DNA from: Clostridiales bacterium
Lineage (GTDB): Bacteria > Bacillota > Clostridia > Oscillospirales > Oscillospiraceae
Assembly: GCA_004556755.1 (NCBI GenBank)
Contig: SFFW01000001.1
Span: 62,001-126,000 of the forward strand
Direction: 5' to 3'
Length of the DNA stretch: 64,000 bases
The notes below the pieces were generated by a model. It was not told the DNA's origin, made no database searches, and was given only the letters and a program-made list of their open reading frames with translations. The first letter of the stretch is position 1. Every line of letters starts with the position of its first letter. The translations under genes and the position numbers were made by a program. This document shows positions 32,179 to 40,350 of this stretch, piece by piece.

Positions 32179-34176
32179 TCAGGATATATCGGCCATGTCA
32201 AGGTACAGATAGCCGTTTTCCGCAATATGCTCCTTGCGCCCGCTCAGATTGTCGCCGAGCAGCAGCTCAAACATATCGTTCATCACCTCGACGTCCTCCG
32301 GCATGACCTTGATTAGTCGACGTGTTTCGGGGTTCATGGTCGTCATCCACATCATGTCGGGGTCGTTTTCACCGAGACCCTTGCTGCGGTTAATGGACGC
32401 TTTTGCGCCGCCGAGTGACTCGATTATATCCGCCTTCTCCCTGTCGGAGTAGGCAAAGTAGGTCTTTGAGCCGGACTCTATCTCATAAAGCGGCGACTCG
32501 GCTATATAGACGTAGCCCTCCTTAATAAGCGTCGGGACGAGCCTGTATATCATCGTCAGAATGAGCGTTCGTATCTGGAAGCCGTCAACGTCGGCGTCGG
32601 TGCAGATTATGACCTTGTTCCAACGCAGGTTGTTTATATCGAAGGCGTTTAAGTCCTTGACGCCCTTCGCCTGCACCTCAACTCCGCAGCCGAGGACACG
32701 CAGAAGGTCGGTTATGATGTCGCTTTTGAATATCCTTGCATAATCCGCCTTGAGGCAGTTGAGTATCTTGCCCCTGACGGGCATTATGCCCTGAAAATCG
32801 GCATCCCTCGAAAGCTTACAGGCGCCGAGTGCGGAATCGCCCTCGACGATATATATCTCACGCTCTCTGGGGTCTCTGCTGCGGCAGTCCACGAATTTCT
32901 GCACACGGTTTGCAATGTCGATGCTGCCGGAGAGCTTCTTCTTCATACTCTGACGGGCCTTCTCCGCCGCCTCACGGCTGCGCATATTGACAAGCACCTG
33001 CTCGGCAATGCGGTCGGCTTCGGGCTTATTCTCAATGAAATAGACCTCAAGACGCTCCTTAAAGAAGTCGGTCATCGCCTCCTGAATGAAGCGGTTCGTT
33101 ATCGCCTTCTTCGTCTGATTCTCATACGAGGTCTGCGTCGAGAAGCAGTTAGTCACAAGAACGAGGCAGTCGGAAACGTCCTGAAAGCTTATCTTGCTCT
33201 CGTTCTTCTGATACTTCCCTATTTTCTTAATGTATGCGTCGATCGCATAGACAAAGGCGTTCCTCGTCGCCTTTTCGGGTGCGCCGCCATGCTCAAGCCA
33301 CGAGGAGTTGTGGTAATACTCGGTGACGCTTACCTTGTTTGAGAAGCAGAACGCCGCCGACAGCTTTACCTTATACTCCGACTTGTCCGGTCTGTCTCTG
33401 CCCTTGCGCTCTGCGCTGATGAAAACGGGAGCCGTTAAGGGACTTTCGTGTGCGATCTCCGCAACGTAGTCAAGGATGCCGTTTTCGTAGACGTAATCCG
33501 TCACGTCAAATTTATTTCCGTTCTGATTTCTGAAACGGAAGGTCACACCGGCATTAACGACCGCCTGGCGGTGCAGCACGTCTCTGAAATATTCTTCAGG
33601 AATGTCAATGTCCGTAAAGACGTCGAGGTCGGGACGCCATCTTATCGTGGTGCCGGTCTTTTTGCGGTCACTGGGTCCTATCTTCAGCTCCTGACCCTTT
33701 TTGCCGACGGGCTTACCCTTTTTGAAGCTGAGGTCGTACCTGTTGCCGTCACGCCACACGGTGACATTCATGTACTCCGAGGCATACTGCGTTGCGCAGG
33801 AGCCGAGTCCGTTAAGACCGAGGGAGTATTCATAGTTTTCGCCGTCGTTGTTCTTATACTTTCCTCCGGCGTACAGCTCGCAGAACACAAGCTCCCAGTT
33901 GTAGCGCTTCTCGTTTGCGTTCCAATCAAGGGGACAGCCCCTGCCGAAGTCCTCGACCTCGATGGACTTGTCCGCATAGCGTGTCAGCGTTATGAGCTTG
34001 CCATAGCCCTCTCTCGCCTCGTCGATAGCGTTGGAGAGTATTTCAAACACCGAGTGCTGACAGCCGTCAAGCCCGTCGGAGCCGAATATGACGCCGGGGC
34101 GCTTTCTGACTCTGTCCGCTCCCTTCAGGGACGATATGCTGTCGTTTCCGTATTCGTTTACGGTCTGCTTTGTCAT
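32179..34176 (-). CDS. parE: DNA topoisomerase IV subunit B (GyrB-like)
   Basis: 665-residue ATPase subunit. Visible: RKRPGVIFGSDGLDG, the GHKL ATP site (SNAIDEAREGYG, EDFGRGCP, GLNGLGSCATQ), the transducer region, and the TOPRIM domain (IVEGDSALGACK, PVRGKILNCLKA, ICTDADVDGFQIRTL). ATG 34176 has a GGAGG site; an upstream in-frame start is less likely. It has its own promoter (34238-34266) just after the orphan RNA terminator. The operon is parE-zinc ribbon-parC-yitT. Confidence 0.92.
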   Translation of the reverse strand: MTKQTVNEYGNDSISSLKGADRVRKRPGVIFGSDGLDGCQHSVFEILSNAIDEAREGYGKLITLTRYADKSIEVEDFGRGCPLDWNANEKRYNWELVFCELYAGGKYKNNDGENYEYSLGLNGLGSCATQYASEYMNVTVWRDGNRYDLSFKKGKPVGKKGQELKIGPSDRKKTGTTIRWRPDLDVFTDIDIPEEYFRDVLHRQAVVNAGVTFRFRNQNGNKFDVTDYVYENGILDYVAEIAHESPLTAPVFISAERKGRDRPDKSEYKVKLSAAFCFSNKVSVTEYYHNSSWLEHGGAPEKATRNAFVYAIDAYIKKIGKYQKNESKISFQDVSDCLVLVTNCFSTQTSYENQTKKAITNRFIQEAMTDFFKERLEVYFIENKPEADRIAEQVLVNMRSREAAEKARQSMKKKLSGSIDIANRVQKFVDCRSRDPREREIYIVEGDSALGACKLSRDADFQGIMPVRGKILNCLKADYARIFKSDIITDLLRVLGCGVEVQAKGVKDLNAFDINNLRWNKVIICTDADVDGFQIRTLILTMIYRLVPTLIKEGYVYIAESPLYEIESGSKTYFAYSDREKADIIESLGGAKASINRSKGLGENDPDMMWMTTMNPETRRLIKVMPEDVEVMNDMFELLLGDNLSGRKEHIAENGYLYLDMADIS

Positions 34177-34237
34177 GGTGTGCTTTCCTCCGCTTACAAC
34201 ATCTTGTGGCAATTTATCCGTCACTTTCGGATTATAT

Positions 34238-34266
34238 AGTATATTATATTATTCCGCAAATTGCAA
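34238..34266 (-). promoter_or_regulatory. Promoter of parE operon
   Basis: TTGCAA (34261-34266), 17-base spacer, TATACT (34238-34243) on the minus strand, downstream of the structured RNA's terminator. This makes the RNA and parE separate transcription units. Confidence 0.8.
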
Positions 34267-34273
34267 GTCCGAT

Positions 34274-34446
34274 AAAAAACGGGGACGGAGTTTATCCGTC
34301 CCCAAAACCCGAACTTACGTCCGGCGACGAAAAAGAAAAAATGTTCTCTGTATCTGAAGCGATAAGGCTTTACATTTTCCGGCGTAGACACCAATGTGTC
34401 TACGGTCTTCTGAGACCTCGTTTTCTGTCGCCGGACTTTTTCGTCT
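34274..34446 (-). ncRNA. Candidate structured non-coding RNA of unknown class
   Basis: About 173 bases on the minus strand. A closing stem GTCCGGCGAC/GTCGCCGGAC (arms 34436-34427 and 34328-34319) extends as GAAAA/TTTTC. Inside are hairpins GGTCT-CAGA-AGACC and GTAGACAC-ATTG-GTGTCTAC, then AAAATGT/ACATTTT enclosing an unpaired region. It ends in a strong terminator (GGGGACGGA/TCCGTCCCC, then TTTTTT). A TATAAT box (34453-34458) lies upstream, with a poor -35. An internal GCCGGA (34383-34378) can compete for the 5' arm. I matched it to no known family; 6S RNA is conceivable by size and position as an independent unit. Confidence 0.6.
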
Positions 34447-34540
34447 GTCTCTATTATATGCCCGGGCTTTAGTTATACTCATGGCAAAATCAGGCTTTTT
34501 GTTTAAAGCGAGGCTTTAGTGAATATAATAATGCAGACGA
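34447..34540. other. Intergenic region between structured RNA and the DUF2508 gene
   Basis: About 95 bases with the TATAAT box of the minus-strand RNA (34453-34458) and a GCCCGGGC palindrome (34460-34467). On the plus strand it must hold the DUF2508-bofA promoter, but I see only GAATATAATAATG near 34521-34533 as a -10 candidate and no convincing -35, which would be consistent with a non-housekeeping sigma factor. Confidence 0.4.
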
Positions 34541-34550
34541 GGAGGTGCGG

Positions 34551-34772
34551 ATGATGTCTGCAAGCAAAAAGAGCGCAAAACTCAAAAAGGCGGAGTACCG
34601 CCGCAGGATCGACGAGCTGAACGCAATACGTTCAAAGCTGCAATGCGCATACTCGGCGTTTGACAATGTAACTGATCCCACGATAATGGACGCTTGCATT
34701 TTTGAGATAAGTGCGCTAAAATCGAGGTATAACTACGCCGTAAAAGGCATCAGGGAGCTGAACCAACCATGA
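34551..34772 (+). CDS. DUF2508 (YaaL-like) protein
   Basis: 73 residues, highly charged helical protein resembling YaaL/DUF2508 (pattern NVTDPTIMDACIFEISALKSRYNYAVK). GGAGG at 34541-34545 supports the ATG at 34551. It overlaps bofA by four bases (ATGA), the same yaaL-bofA order as in Bacillus, there downstream of recR. No recR is here. Function is unknown. Confidence 0.82.
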   Translation: MMSASKKSAKLKKAEYRRRIDELNAIRSKLQCAYSAFDNVTDPTIMDACIFEISALKSRYNYAVKGIRELNQP

Positions 34773-35035
34773 ATATTGCAACCGAAATCCTGCTGCTCTT
34801 TGCGGCTGTGTTCTTTATTGTTTTGTTCTTTGTGCTGCTGTCAAAGCCGATAAAATGGTTTTTTAAGCTTCTGATAAATGCGATATTCGGATTTATTATC
34901 CTCTTTATCGTCAATTTCTTCGGAGCGTACATAGAGCTTCAGCTCAGCGTCGGATGGCTAAGCGCAATCATCACGGGCATATTCGGCATTCCGGGCATAA
35001 TCCTGCTGATACTCATTGAAAATTTCTTTATATGA
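34769..35035 (+). CDS. bofA: Pro-sigma-K processing inhibitor BofA
   Basis: 88 residues with two to three membrane helices. BofA family features: N-terminal hydrophobic segment, SKPIKWFFKLLINAIFGFI, INFFGAYI-like centre, and a C-terminal hydrophobic hairpin GIFGIPGIILLIL. In sporulation BofA holds SpoIVFB inactive together with SpoIVFA in the outer forespore membrane. The window also encodes pro-sigma-K and an M50/LytM pair. A terminator follows directly. Confidence 0.9.
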   Translation: MNIATEILLLFAAVFFIVLFFVLLSKPIKWFFKLLINAIFGFIILFIVNFFGAYIELQLSVGWLSAIITGIFGIPGIILLILIENFFI

Positions 35036-35040
35036 TCCTC

Positions 35041-35068
35041 GCTCACCGCTTCAGCGGTGAGCTTTTTT
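35041..35068 (+). terminator. Terminator of the DUF2508-bofA operon
   Basis: GCTCACCGC / GCGGTGAGC around TTCA, followed by TTTTTT, five bases after bofA. Confidence 0.9.
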
Positions 35069-35150
35069 CGCAATAATTCATATAAAATTGTTGTTTTTGT
35101 CCGATTTTTAATCTATAATGTTGTCCATTAAGCAAACGGAGGTATTCAGT

Positions 35151-36770
35151 ATGCCTAAATTTGAATACTTTAAACCGTATGAAGGCGACAAGCCCTACAT
35201 ATTTATAAGCTACGCTCATGTCGACGATGCGGAGGTCCTGCCTATAATCTCCGATATGCACAAGCGAGGCTATAATATCTGGTACGACGAAGGGATCGAG
35301 GTCGGCAGCGAATGGCAGGAGTGCATAGCCTCGCACCTTGCGGACGCTCACCTCGTTATCGCCTTTATATCAAACGGCTATATGAAGTCCGACAACTGCC
35401 GCAGAGAGATGCATTACGCTCTTTCGAAGCGCATCAAAACCATAAACGTTTTCCTCGAAAAGACCGACCTTACACCGGGAATGGAGCTGCAAATAGGCAA
35501 CATCTTTGCCCTGATGAAGTACACCTATCCGAGTGAGGAGCACTTTTTTGAGAAGCTCTACACTGCTCCCCTTCTCGGCAGCGAAAATTTCAGCGACGCA
35601 GACAATACCGTCGCCCCCGTCAACACGACGGTGCGGCTTTCCGATAAGGCAAAGAAGAAGGAGCGCAAGCTCCGTAAAAAGAAGGAGCGCCGTGAACGCA
35701 AAGAGAATCGCAAAAATGCGCCGGAGGAGGTAAAGGAAGCGGCAAAGAGCAAAAAGAAAAAGATCACACGCCTCGGCGTCGCTTTAGTCGTTCTCGGCTG
35801 TCTTATTGCGGCTCTCATCGTCGGCTACTTCACAGGCTACATTGAGCGCCTGTTCACGAAAACGACCGACATTCCGGAGATAAGCAGCGACACCGTTGCG
35901 GAGTTTAAGAGCGATGTCTTTGAGGCTGTGGCGAGAGAGTACACGGGCATCGAGAGCGGCGATATAACCGTCGGCGACCTCAAGGGTCTTACGGCGCTTT
36001 ACATCTGCGGCGACAGGTACTGGTTCACGGCGCCTTCCTCCGACATCGCGGCAAGCTCCGTTGCGGACGGTGAGGCCACCATAACTGACAGCGACGGAAA
36101 CGAGGTCACGGTCAGCAGAGGAAACGTAAAGGATCTGTCCGACCTTGCGTATTTCACCGACCTCAAGACGCTGCACCTGCAATTTCAAACGCTCAACGGT
36201 CTCGCCACTCTCCCCGCCTGCGGCATCGAAACGCTTAATCTCGACTCCTGCCGCCTTGCATCGCTTGAGGGAATCGGTAATCTTCCGAATCTTAAGGCGC
36301 TTTCCGCCGACGGCAACCCCATCTCAAGCTTCGGCGATCTCAAGAAGTGCCTTGAGCTTAAAAGCATAAGCTGTCTGGGTGCAAGCTGCACGGACTTTAC
36401 GGTCTTTAAGCCTCTGCTCAAGATAGAAAGCATCGCATTTTCCGACTGCACTTTGAGCGATGTGTCCCATGTTTTGGACCACGGTTCTCTCAGGTCGGTC
36501 ACACTCATAAACTGCGACCTTACGGGCAGCTTTTTCAGATCGTTTGACTCGGAGCGCTCCATTCTATACCTTGACATTTCGGGAAGCACTCTCGATTCGA
36601 CCTCCGGCTTAAACGACTTCACGTCGCTGACCGAGCTGCACATAACAAACTGCACCGGGATAAGCGACTGGTCCGAGCTTGAAAGTCTCACGGCGCTCAA
36701 GACTCTGTACATAAGTGCGGATCTGCGCTCAAGTATCGGAGACATAAACGCAAACATAATTGAAAAGTAA
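35151..36770 (+). CDS. TIR-domain transmembrane protein with extracytoplasmic leucine-rich repeats
   Basis: 539 residues. A TIR domain (about 12-140) starts YIFISYAHVDD, has GYNIWYDEGIEVGSEW, and a SDNCRREMHYAL helix with Glu86, in the place of the catalytic Glu of TIR NADases. A strongly basic linker (about 166-206) follows, then one membrane helix (about 208-230). The rest (about 240-539) should face outside; from about 335 it holds some nine 22-residue leucine-rich repeats (e.g. IETLNLDSCRLASLEGIGNL). This is a Toll-like receptor in reversed order. The start at 35151 has an ACGGAGG site; TATAAT near 35115. It is a single-gene unit between bofA and murF; no defence partner gene is adjacent. 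Role unknown: signalling or abortive defence. Confidence 0.88.
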   Translation: MPKFEYFKPYEGDKPYIFISYAHVDDAEVLPIISDMHKRGYNIWYDEGIEVGSEWQECIASHLADAHLVIAFISNGYMKSDNCRREMHYALSKRIKTINVFLEKTDLTPGMELQIGNIFALMKYTYPSEEHFFEKLYTAPLLGSENFSDADNTVAPVNTTVRLSDKAKKKERKLRKKKERRERKENRKNAPEEVKEAAKSKKKKITRLGVALVVLGCLIAALIVGYFTGYIERLFTKTTDIPEISSDTVAEFKSDVFEAVAREYTGIESGDITVGDLKGLTALYICGDRYWFTAPSSDIAASSVADGEATITDSDGNEVTVSRGNVKDLSDLAYFTDLKTLHLQFQTLNGLATLPACGIETLNLDSCRLASLEGIGNLPNLKALSADGNPISSFGDLKKCLELKSISCLGASCTDFTVFKPLLKIESIAFSDCTLSDVSHVLDHGSLRSVTLINCDLTGSFFRSFDSERSILYLDISGSTLDSTSGLNDFTSLTELHITNCTGISDWSELESLTALKTLYISADLRSSIGDINANIIEK

Positions 36771-36802
36771 TAAAAAGAGCGCCTGTCGGCGCTCTTTTTA
36801 TT
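36769..36802. terminator. Bidirectional terminator between the TIR-LRR gene and murF
   Basis: Fifteen-base arms AATAAAAAGAGCGCC / GGCGCTCTTTTTATT around TGTC, overlapping the stop codons of both convergent genes. Confidence 0.93.
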
Positions 36803-38141
36803 ACTTCAGAAGCTTTAGCGCTTCGGATATTTCGTCAAAGCCCATACTGTGCGACGCCTTGACAAGCACGGTGTCTCCACTGTGTATGAGTTCCGGAAGC
36901 GTTTTGATAAGCCCTGCTTTGGAGTCAAAGTGGCGTGCGATCTTGCCCGCCCCCTCTGCCGTGTATCGGGAAAGCTCCCCAACGGTGATGAGAAGGTCGA
37001 CACCCTTGAGCGCCGCATATTTGCCGACGCTGCGGTGCAGCTCCTCCTTCTGCGCTCCCATTTCGAGCATATCGCCGAGTATGCAGACCTTTCTGCCTGC
37101 GGTGTCAGACATTGAATCGATGCCGCATTTGACGGAATCGGGGTTTGCGTTGTAGCAATCGTCGATCAGCGTCAGGTACCCGGTGTCGATCACTCTCGCT
37201 CGGCGCCCCACCGTCTCGTACTCAAGCACGCCCTTTTTTATCATCTCGTCGTCAAGACCGAGGCTCATACCTACGGCAGCACCCGCAAGTGCGGCATAGA
37301 CCATGTGCTTGCCGTAGGCAGGTATCACAAGGTCAATTTTACGCTCACCGGAGACGACGGTGCAGCGTGTTTCGTCCGAGCAGTCGCTGATATTCACCGC
37401 TCTGACGGATGAATTTGCGCCCGTGCCAAACAGGACACGGTGCTTACTGCACTCAAATGCAGCAAGCTTGTCGTCGTCACCGTTTAAGAACACGATACCG
37501 TCGTCGGGCATATAGCTCAGCATCTCGGTTTTTGCACGCAGAACACCGTCCCTATCGCCGAGGTGTTCAAGGTGAGCATGACCGATAACGGTATATACCG
37601 CCATCGTAGGGCGCACGATCTCCGCAAGCCTGCTCATTTCGCCGAAGTCCGATATACCCATCTCGATAACGGCCGCTTCATGCTCCGGCTCAAGGCGAAA
37701 TACCGTGAGCGGAACGCCAAGCTCGTTGTTGAAATTTTTCTCGGTTTTCAGCACATTGTACTTCTGCGAGAGGACGGATGCAATCATTTCCTTTGCGGTG
37801 GTCTTGCCAACGCTGCCCGCAACGCCGATCACGGGTATGTCAAATCTTCTGCGGTACTCCGCCGCAAGAGTTTTCATTGCCTTTGCAACGTCCGAAACCA
37901 CTATGACGGGTTCGTCGATACCGTCGGGGACTCTCTCGGCAAGGCAGCAAACTGCGCCAAGCCCAAAGGCTTTGGCGATATAATCGTGTCCGTCGCTGTG
38001 TTCGCCCTTGAGCGCCGCAAACATGAAGCCTTCGCTAACCTTGCGGCTGTCTATGCAAACGCCTAAAATTTCGGCATCAGAGTGTTTGTTCAGTACGCCG
38101 CCGCATATTTTGGCGGCATCGCTTACGCTTATGCCCTTCAT
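36801..38141 (-). CDS. murF: UDP-MurNAc-tripeptide--D-Ala-D-Ala ligase
   Basis: Adds D-Ala-D-Ala to the UDP-MurNAc-tripeptide in the cytosol. 446 residues with three Mur-ligase domains: N-terminal (DSRKVSEGFMFAALKGEHSDGHDY), central ATPase (GVAGSVGKTTAKEMIASVL, TEKNFNNELGVPLT, EMGISDFGEM) and C-terminal (IDDCYNANPDSVKCGI). The ATG overlaps the ddl stop by four bases, so product (D-Ala-D-Ala) and user enzymes are co-translated. It is missing from its usual dcw position between murE and mraY, about 20 kb away. Confidence 0.96.
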   Translation of the reverse strand: MKGISVSDAAKICGGVLNKHSDAEILGVCIDSRKVSEGFMFAALKGEHSDGHDYIAKAFGLGAVCCLAERVPDGIDEPVIVVSDVAKAMKTLAAEYRRRFDIPVIGVAGSVGKTTAKEMIASVLSQKYNVLKTEKNFNNELGVPLTVFRLEPEHEAAVIEMGISDFGEMSRLAEIVRPTMAVYTVIGHAHLEHLGDRDGVLRAKTEMLSYMPDDGIVFLNGDDDKLAAFECSKHRVLFGTGANSSVRAVNISDCSDETRCTVVSGERKIDLVIPAYGKHMVYAALAGAAVGMSLGLDDEMIKKGVLEYETVGRRARVIDTGYLTLIDDCYNANPDSVKCGIDSMSDTAGRKVCILGDMLEMGAQKEELHRSVGKYAALKGVDLLITVGELSRYTAEGAGKIARHFDSKAGLIKTLPELIHSGDTVLVKASHSMGFDEISEALKLLK

Positions 38142-39169
38142 TTATCGTACTTCCTCATCGACAAAGTGATTATTTTCTCGCACAGCTCACCGTAGCTCAT
38201 CCCCTGTTCGGCAGCCATCTGCGGAACAAGGCTCGTCGGCGTCATGCCGGGGAGTGTATTTGCCTCAAGGCAGTAGATCTCACCGTCGTCATCATCCATT
38301 ATGAAGTCGGCACGGCAGTAAACGTCGACCATGAGCGCCTTAGAAACTCTTTCCGCAAGCCGTCCGAGGCGCTCCTCGTCCTCGGCGCTTATAGGTGCGG
38401 GACATATCTCCTCGGCAAAGCCGGCCTGATACTTGTTTTTGTAGTCATACCAACCGTTTTTGAGAACGATCTCGATACTTGGCATCGCTTTGCCGTCCAT
38501 AACGCCGACGGTAAGCTCCCTGCCCTTTATGTATTTCTCGACAAGCACATCGTCCTCGTATTTGAACGCAAACTCAAGCGCCGCAGAAAACTCCTCCTGC
38601 GTTCTTACGATGGAGGTGCCGACCGACGAGCCGCCGGAGCAGGGCTTTACGACGCAGGGTATCCACGGAGAAGCCTGTATACCTTCGCCCTTTCTGAGCG
38701 TGATCGCAGGTGCGGTCGGTATTCCGGCTGCATTAAACAGCGTTTTGGACAGCTCCTTATTCATCGCAAGTGCGCTGCCGAGGTAGCCGCTGCCGGTGTA
38801 TTTGACGCCGTACATATCGAGCGTCGCCTGTATCTTACCGTCCTCACCGTCCTCACCGTGAAGCGCAAGGAACACAATATCGGCGGCACGGCATATGGAT
38901 ATCACGTTTTTGCCGAGACGGGAGCCGTCGCCGGAAGCGATGAGGGACGCAATATCGGGCGTTTCCTCTCCTACGGAGTAGCGCAGATCCTGCTGCTGCT
39001 CATCAAAAAGCTTTGTCGGGTCGGAGCAGTCGCCGCCGTAGCCTAAAAACATATCAAGCAAAACGACGCTGTGTCCCCTTTCTCTGAGCGACCTTGCAAC
39101 ACAGCTTCCGCTCGTGATCGAGACGTCTCTTTCGTTTGATAAACCGCCGCACAATACCACTATCTTCAT
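38138..39169 (-). CDS. ddl: D-alanine--D-alanine ligase
   Basis: ATP-grasp enzyme making D-Ala-D-Ala. 343 residues with VVLCGGLSNERDVSITSG, ALHGEDGEDGKIQATLDMYG, YTGSGYLGSALAMNKELSK, VVKPCSGGSSVGTSIV, and the Mg-binding EANTLPGMTPTSLVPQMA. TSLVPQ resembles the D-Ala (vancomycin-sensitive) rather than D-Lac ligase pattern, but specificity is inferred. CGGAGG precedes the ATG. First gene of the ddl-murF operon. Confidence 0.96.
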   Translation of the reverse strand: MKIVVLCGGLSNERDVSITSGSCVARSLRERGHSVVLLDMFLGYGGDCSDPTKLFDEQQQDLRYSVGEETPDIASLIASGDGSRLGKNVISICRAADIVFLALHGEDGEDGKIQATLDMYGVKYTGSGYLGSALAMNKELSKTLFNAAGIPTAPAITLRKGEGIQASPWIPCVVKPCSGGSSVGTSIVRTQEEFSAALEFAFKYEDDVLVEKYIKGRELTVGVMDGKAMPSIEIVLKNGWYDYKNKYQAGFAEEICPAPISAEDEERLGRLAERVSKALMVDVYCRADFIMDDDDGEIYCLEANTLPGMTPTSLVPQMAAEQGMSYGELCEKIITLSMRKYDK

Positions 39170-39198
39170 GGCACACCTCCGAACAAGTTATATAATCG

Positions 39199-39227
39199 AG
39201 TATAGCACAGCAGCGTACCATATTCAA
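39199..39227 (-). promoter_or_regulatory. Promoter of ddl-murF
   Basis: TTGAAT (39222-39227), 17-base spacer, TATACT (39199-39204) on the minus strand. Confidence 0.75.
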
Positions 39228-39318
39228 ATATTTATTAAAAAAGTAGTGCATATGATCTCTTATTATGCTATAATGACTTGCATTAAACAAAAGCTAATGA
39301 ATGAAGGTAGTTGAACGT

Positions 39319-40302
39319 ATGAATTACATTGTGGTGGATCTGGAATGGAATCAGGCTATGAGTTCCAAGTCCTCCGTATTTAACAAGCTCCCCATTAAGC
39401 TCCGCGGTGAGATCATAGAGATCGGCGCCGTCAAGCTTGACGAAAATATGTGTCCTGCGGAGGAGTTTACTATTGACGTAAAACCAGTGTACTTCCGTCG
39501 TATGCACTACAAGGTCAAGAAGCTCACCGGCTTTGACAAGGAGCGCCTCGCCCTCGGTCACAGCTTTAAGGATGCGTTCGAGAGCTTCCGTGAATGGTGC
39601 GGCGATGACCCTGTTTTCATCACCTGGGGCTGCGACGACAAGGGAATCATGGAGCAGAATATTATAATTCACGACCTCGACTGGGACTGGATAAACGGTT
39701 GGATAAACCTCCAGCTTATCTACAATATGCAAACGGGCGGCGATAAAAACCAGAAATCGCTTGCCACCGCAATGGAGCATTTTGAGATCGAGCAGACAAG
39801 GGTTGCACATGATGCACTGGGCGATGCCTACAACACCGCTCTTGTCGCATCAAAGCTTGATATGCGCGAGGGGCTTGCTCAGTACGACAATATGTCCAAG
39901 AACCTGTTTTCTCCCGGCAAAAGTTCCGCTGCTTCATCCTCTGATACTCCGGAACCCCTCGAACACGTCGTCTTTCCGGGCTACGGCAGCAAGGCGGATG
40001 CCTTTGCCGATGCAAAGCTGTCCCTTATCTCCTGCCCCCACTGTCAGGGTGAGACCTCAAATCAGCGTTGGATAAATCAAGGCGATCAGCGGTACATGAA
40101 TTTGTACTCCTGCCCGCAGTGCGGCAGCCTGCTCGTGCGTTTAAAGTTCCGCAAGCAGGAGGATTCGAGCTGGTCCGCAAATCGCCTCATATACGATGCC
40201 GACGACGGGATGCTTGACTTTTACCGCAGCAAGGCGGTGCTCTCCCGCAGGAGAGGCCGCAGCCACTCCGTCAAGAAAAACCGTCCGGCGGCAAAGCAGT
40301 AA
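39319..40302 (+). CDS. DEDDh 3'-5' exonuclease with C-terminal zinc-finger-like region
   Basis: 327 residues. An RNase T/DnaQ-like exonuclease domain (about 1-190) has YIVVDLEWNQ (Asp-Glu of motif I), EIIEIGAVKLDE, FITWGCDDKGIMEQN, and VAHDALGDAYNTALVA (His and Asp of motif III). A linker precedes CPHCQGETSNQRW ... CPQCGSLLVRLKF (about 245-285), two CxxC pairs likely binding zinc. The family includes KapD and uncharacterised Clostridia proteins; substrate is unknown. The ATG at 39319 is chosen because the exonuclease motif starts there. TATAAT at about 39271 is a promoter candidate. Confidence 0.85.
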   Translation: MNYIVVDLEWNQAMSSKSSVFNKLPIKLRGEIIEIGAVKLDENMCPAEEFTIDVKPVYFRRMHYKVKKLTGFDKERLALGHSFKDAFESFREWCGDDPVFITWGCDDKGIMEQNIIIHDLDWDWINGWINLQLIYNMQTGGDKNQKSLATAMEHFEIEQTRVAHDALGDAYNTALVASKLDMREGLAQYDNMSKNLFSPGKSSAASSSDTPEPLEHVVFPGYGSKADAFADAKLSLISCPHCQGETSNQRWINQGDQRYMNLYSCPQCGSLLVRLKFRKQEDSSWSANRLIYDADDGMLDFYRSKAVLSRRRGRSHSVKKNRPAAKQ

Positions 40303-40309
40303 AAACAAA

Positions 40310-40350
40310 AAATCGAGAGCAGCGAAGACTTTCGCTGCTCTCGATTTTTA
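40310..40350. terminator. Bidirectional terminator between exonuclease gene and ribF
   Basis: Fifteen-base arms ATCGAGAGCAGCGAA / TTCGCTGCTCTCGAT around GACT, T-runs on both sides; it ends at the ribF stop codon. Confidence 0.93.

Noticed and set aside
31866..32225. 119-codon frame on the minus strand overlapping the zinc-ribbon gene
   Set aside because: Overlaps parE and lacks the hydrophobic helices and paired CxxC motifs seen in the alternative frame.
35151..36770. Thoeris, CBASS or other known anti-phage operon around the TIR gene
   Set aside because: Neighbours are bofA and murF; no ThsA-like, cyclase or effector gene is adjacent. Any defence role would be as a single-gene system.
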